NCBI GenBank assembly: GCA_964571805.1
Contig: CAZNDI010000054.1
Span: 1 to 7,978 of the forward strand
DNA length: 7,978 nucleotides
DNA from: JAUHWS01 sp964571805
GTDB lineage: Bacteria > Patescibacteriota > Gracilibacteria > UM-FILTER-43-11
Direction of reading: 5' to 3'
Position numbers and translations under genes: made by a program. Below are positions 6,293 to 7,978 of the stretch, in pieces (within the stretch, counting starts at the first letter, position 1; every line of letters starts with the position of its first letter). Below the pieces are notes generated by a model, which did not search any database, was not told the origin of the DNA, and saw only the letters and a list, made by a program, of their open reading frames with translations.

Positions 6293-6298
6293 TTAAGT
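6221..6298 (+). other. attC: attC-like site 2 (78 bases)
   Basis: R''-like CTATAAC (6221-6227) and R'-like GTTAAGT (6292-6298) enclose GCGTGTATGCG (6229-6239) / CGCATACACGC (6277-6287). The centre contains GCTCCACCCATA, which is shared with site 3. ACATC is present at 6216 and 6273. Confidence 0.85.
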
Positions 6299-6963
6299 GA
6301 AATTGTTTTAATATTTTAGTATGACGAAATTATTTCTCATCACACATCCAGATGTCGTTATAGATCCAAAGCAGGCTATTGATGAATGGGTGCTTTCAGA
6401 AAAAGGCATTGATCGGGCAAAAGCTTTAATGAATGAACCATTTTGGAAAGATATATCCGCGATCTACTCAAGCACCGAACCAAAAGCAAAAGCCGTGGCT
6501 GAAATGGCCACGCACAAATTCGATATTCCTGTCTTTGAAAAAGAAAGTTTAGTCGAGATAGACCGCTCTTCTACAGGCTTTATGCCATATGATGAATTCA
6601 TGGATACAGTAAGAGACTTTTTCATAAGACCTGATGAAAGTTGTAAAGGATGGGAGACTGCACGCGCGGCCATGAAGAGAGTGTCAGAATGCACTGAAAA
6701 AATAATGAAAAAACATGCAGGAGAGAATATTGCTCTTGTCGGCCACGGCGCAGCTTTTGCCCTTTTGCTAAGCTACATAAAGGGTGTTGAGCCTAGTTTT
6801 GATTTGTGCCAAGATGGCGTAGGATTTATTTCTGAAATAGACTGGGAGAAAAGAGAAATAATTTCAAGTTGGAGAAAATATTAAAACAACATCACTTAAC
6901 AGCGTGTATGCGGTTTCGCTTCGCTCCACCCATATGCTGACGCACATCGCATACACGCGAACG
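6292..6963 (+). mobile_element. Cassette 3 (histidine phosphatase) with 26-base terminal inverted repeats
   Basis: The left arm 6292-6317 (GTT-AAGT-GAAAT...) and right arm 6875-6900 (...ACATC-ACTT-AAC) are complementary at 24 of 26 positions, the longest pair in the array. The only mismatch is the AA/CA step. The right arm contains the final Tyr codon and the stop. The left arm ends four bases before ATG 6321. Confidence 0.85.
6321..6884 (+). CDS. Histidine phosphatase superfamily protein (cassette gene)
   Basis: A 187-residue protein of the phosphoglycerate-mutase-like superfamily, whose members transfer or hydrolyse phosphate through a phospho-histidine. The first motif reads LITHPDV (6-12) with the presumed nucleophile His9; LSEKGIDRA (25-33), IYSSTEPKA (48-56) and VGHGAAFALL (140-149) with His142 follow the family order. 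Two phosphate-binding arginines of typical members are replaced: the RHG arginine by Thr8 and the SSxxxRA arginine by Lys55. I recall a subfamily with ITHPEVVIDP at this place, so Thr may be normal there. The substrate is unknown and activity is uncertain. ATG 6321 follows TTTTAGT with no Shine-Dalgarno, 29 bases inside the cassette. Confidence 0.8.
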   Translation: MTKLFLITHPDVVIDPKQAIDEWVLSEKGIDRAKALMNEPFWKDISAIYSSTEPKAKAVAEMATHKFDIPVFEKESLVEIDRSSTGFMPYDEFMDTVRDFFIRPDESCKGWETARAAMKRVSECTEKIMKKHAGENIALVGHGAAFALLLSYIKGVEPSFDLCQDGVGFISEIDWEKREIISSWRKY

Positions 6964-6969
6964 TTGTGC
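6894..6969 (+). other. attC: attC-like site 3 (76 bases)
   Basis: R''-like ACTTAAC (6894-6900) and R'-like GTTGTGC (6963-6969) enclose the same 11-bp stem as site 2, GCGTGTATGCG (6902-6912) / CGCATACACGC (6948-6958). It also shares the CGCTCCACCCATA centre, so sites 2 and 3 are close relatives that differ by a few substitutions and a short indel. ACATC is present at 6889 and 6944. Confidence 0.85.
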
Positions 6970-7931
6970 GAAATGCTCAATTTGTCTACATTAGAATTGT
7001 TTGAATACAAGTAATTATGAAAAACAGTACGTTTACAATAATCACAGGGGCTAGCTCAGGAATAGGTAGTGCATGCGCCACGGCTTTAGCACGAGAGGGC
7101 AAAAACCTCATACTCTTGGCTCGAAGGAAAGACAGGCTTGAACAAATCAAATCGGAACTTGAAAAAACATATTCAATTGAAGTATTGATTTATCAAGTAG
7201 ATCTCAGTGAAATCAAAAACATTGAAGATATATTCAAGCAAATCGAAGATAAAACTATCGATACGCTCATCAACAACGCTGGGCTTGCCTTAGGAAAAGC
7301 CTCCTTCGAAGATTACGACTGGGATGACTTCAATCGAATGATTGACATTAACATCAAGGCATTCACGAGGGTGGCACAACTTGCAATACCACATTTGAAA
7401 CGCACAAAAGGACATATCGTTAATATAAGTTCAATTGCAGGAATTGAAGCTTACGAAGGAGGCTCAGTCTACTGCGGCTCAAAAGCATTTGTAAAAATGA
7501 TAAGTAAGTCACTTCGAATCGATCTACTTGAAACAGGTGTTCGGGTCACTGATATAGCTCCAGGTGCAGTAGACACAGAGTTTTCTACCGTGCGTTTCAA
7601 AGGTGATAAATCAAAAGCAGAATCTGTGTATAAAGGCTACACCCCACTTTATGCAACTGACATTGCTGAAACAATTGTTTTTGCCCTCTCTAGACCCAAA
7701 AGTGTAAATCTCGAATACATCCTTATTATGCCAACAGCACAAGCAAGTGCGACACGTGTATTCAAACAAGAAGGAAAACAAATTTAGCACATCGCACAAC
7801 AGCGCTTAGCCGGTTCGGCGGAACGGCTTTTGAATGATAGCGGATGCCGTTCCGCCTCTCCCATATTTTCGGTCTGTAATGCCCTGACGGGCATAATTAT
7901 ACAGACCGAAAACATCGGCTAAGCGCAAACG
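6963..7931 (+). mobile_element. Cassette 4 (short-chain dehydrogenase) with 22-base terminal inverted repeats
   Basis: The left arm 6963-6984 (GTT-GTGC-GAAAT...) and right arm 7779-7800 (...ACATC-GCAC-AAC) are complementary at 19 of 22 positions: the usual AA/CA step plus one further mismatch. The right arm contains the last codons and the TAG stop (7785-7787). Confidence 0.8.
7017..7787 (+). CDS. NADP-type short-chain dehydrogenase/reductase, YdfG-like (cassette gene)
   Basis: A 256-residue classical SDR oxidoreductase. Visible are the cofactor loop TGASSGIG (10-17), ARRKDRL (35-41) whose Arg residues favour NADP(H), NNAG (86-89), Asn112, catalytic Ser139, and YCGSK with Tyr152 and Lys156. 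The tail APGAVDTEFSTVRF (181-194) and the late NLEYILIMPTAQAS (231-244) resemble the YdfG/YMR226C group, which acts on 3-hydroxy acids, serine and malonic semialdehyde. That substrate class is an inference from similarity. All catalytic residues are present, so the enzyme should be active. ATG 7017 lies 54 bases inside the cassette after AAGTAATT, without a Shine-Dalgarno. It is unrelated to its cassette neighbours. Confidence 0.9.
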   Translation: MKNSTFTIITGASSGIGSACATALAREGKNLILLARRKDRLEQIKSELEKTYSIEVLIYQVDLSEIKNIEDIFKQIEDKTIDTLINNAGLALGKASFEDYDWDDFNRMIDINIKAFTRVAQLAIPHLKRTKGHIVNISSIAGIEAYEGGSVYCGSKAFVKMISKSLRIDLLETGVRVTDIAPGAVDTEFSTVRFKGDKSKAESVYKGYTPLYATDIAETIVFALSRPKSVNLEYILIMPTAQASATRVFKQEGKQI

Positions 7932-7937
7932 TTAGCG
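7794..7937 (+). other. attC: attC-like site 4 (branched, 144 bases)
   Basis: R''-like GCACAAC (7794-7800) and R'-like GTTAGCG (7931-7937) enclose GCGCTTAGCCG (7802-7812) / CGGCTAAGCGC (7916-7926). The middle has two side hairpins: GGCGGAACGGC (7817-7827) with GCCGTTCCGCC (7846-7856), and TTTTCGGTCTGT (7866-7877) with ACAGACCGAAAA (7901-7912), capped by ATGCCC/GGGCAT (7879-7894). ACATC is present at 7789 and 7912. Confidence 0.85.
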
Positions 7938-7978
7938 TAAATACCACGAGTTTTCTCTCTGTTTATAAAAGAAGAAAC
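7931..7978 (+). mobile_element. Start of cassette 5 (cut by window edge)
   Basis: After site 4 the sequence reads GTT-AGCG-TAAAT, the same layout as the other cassette starts with one G-to-T change. It continues ACCACGAG into A/T-rich sequence. No start codon is reached before the window ends. The array therefore continues to the right. Confidence 0.65.

Larger units (their letters stand above)
5014..7978 (+). mobile_element. Integron-like gene cassette array, no integrase in view
   Basis: Four complete cassettes and the start of a fifth are arranged head to tail, each with one + strand gene followed by an attC-like site. All four sites have the same layout: AAC, A, an 11-base stem strand, GTT or near it, a variable middle, ACAT, the complementary 11-base strand, four bases ending AC, then GTT. 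The genes are unrelated to each other, start 29-54 bases after the GTT point and lack Shine-Dalgarno sequences, as expected for a mixed cassette collection. No tyrosine recombinase of the IntI type is encoded here. Within the window it is therefore a cluster of attC sites lacking an integrase; one may lie beyond the right edge. Confidence 0.85.

Noticed and set aside
5781..7937. CRISPR-like array from the repeated GCGTGTATGCG units
   Set aside because: Only two sites share that sequence, the spacing is gene-length, and each unit is a paired stem around a recombination core.
5014..7978. Inverted repeats read as ordinary Rho-independent terminators or as IS ends
   Set aside because: They lack T-runs, have a fixed AAC...GTT geometry with 11-bp stems, and no transposase lies between them; attC-like sites fit all four better.

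Overview
The window is bacterial, gene-dense and fairly AT-rich, with standard stop usage: several intact genes end in TGA, so this is not a TGA-recoded lineage. The organism cannot be fixed from the sequence alone and the signals conflict. Non-coding repeat blocks at 1-80 and 2146-2680, and genes with A-rich leaders lacking Shine-Dalgarno sequences, remind me of Bacteroidota. The HflX GTPase (3193-4278) reads more like the HflX type I associate with candidate phyla (Patescibacteria). The small gene at 4409 has a sigma70-like TTGACA promoter and a strong Shine-Dalgarno. I treat the lineage as open.

Left half (1-4900), ordinary and accessory chromosome: a copy of a dispersed repeat (1-80); a short asparaginase-domain protein (226-714); an STM3941-family membrane protein (761-1333) followed by the decayed 3' part of a second copy (about 1374-1569); an unrecognised 152-residue protein (1632-2090) with a clear terminator; about 700 bases without a convincing gene, holding three kinds of structured repeat (2131-2833); a small [2Fe-2S] ferredoxin (2834-3100); the GTPase HflX (3193-4278); and a GC-rich island with its own promoter encoding a small, probably secreted protein (4409-4792), ended by a strong GC hairpin.

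Right half (5014-7978), the highlight: an array of integron-like gene cassettes, all on the + strand. Four complete single-gene cassettes encode a class I methyltransferase, a small cysteine-containing secreted or anchored protein, a histidine-phosphatase-family protein and an NADP-type short-chain dehydrogenase. A fifth begins at the right edge. Each gene is followed by an attC-like site: AAC, one base, an 11-bp stem, a variable or branched middle, the complementary 11-bp stem, four bases ending in AC, then GTT. No integrase gene is in the window, so within view this is a cassette cluster lacking an integrase.

Beyond a classic cassette array, every complete cassette has long terminal inverted repeats (22-26 bp). 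They begin GTT-NNNN-GAAAT and end ACATC-NNNN-AAC, with a cassette-specific four-base word and the same two-base mismatch at the same place in all four. The arms match within a cassette and not between neighbours, so they would extend the attC stem only in the excised circular cassette. In three of the four, the stop codon lies inside the right arm. This extended, privately coded cassette end is the part most worth following up.
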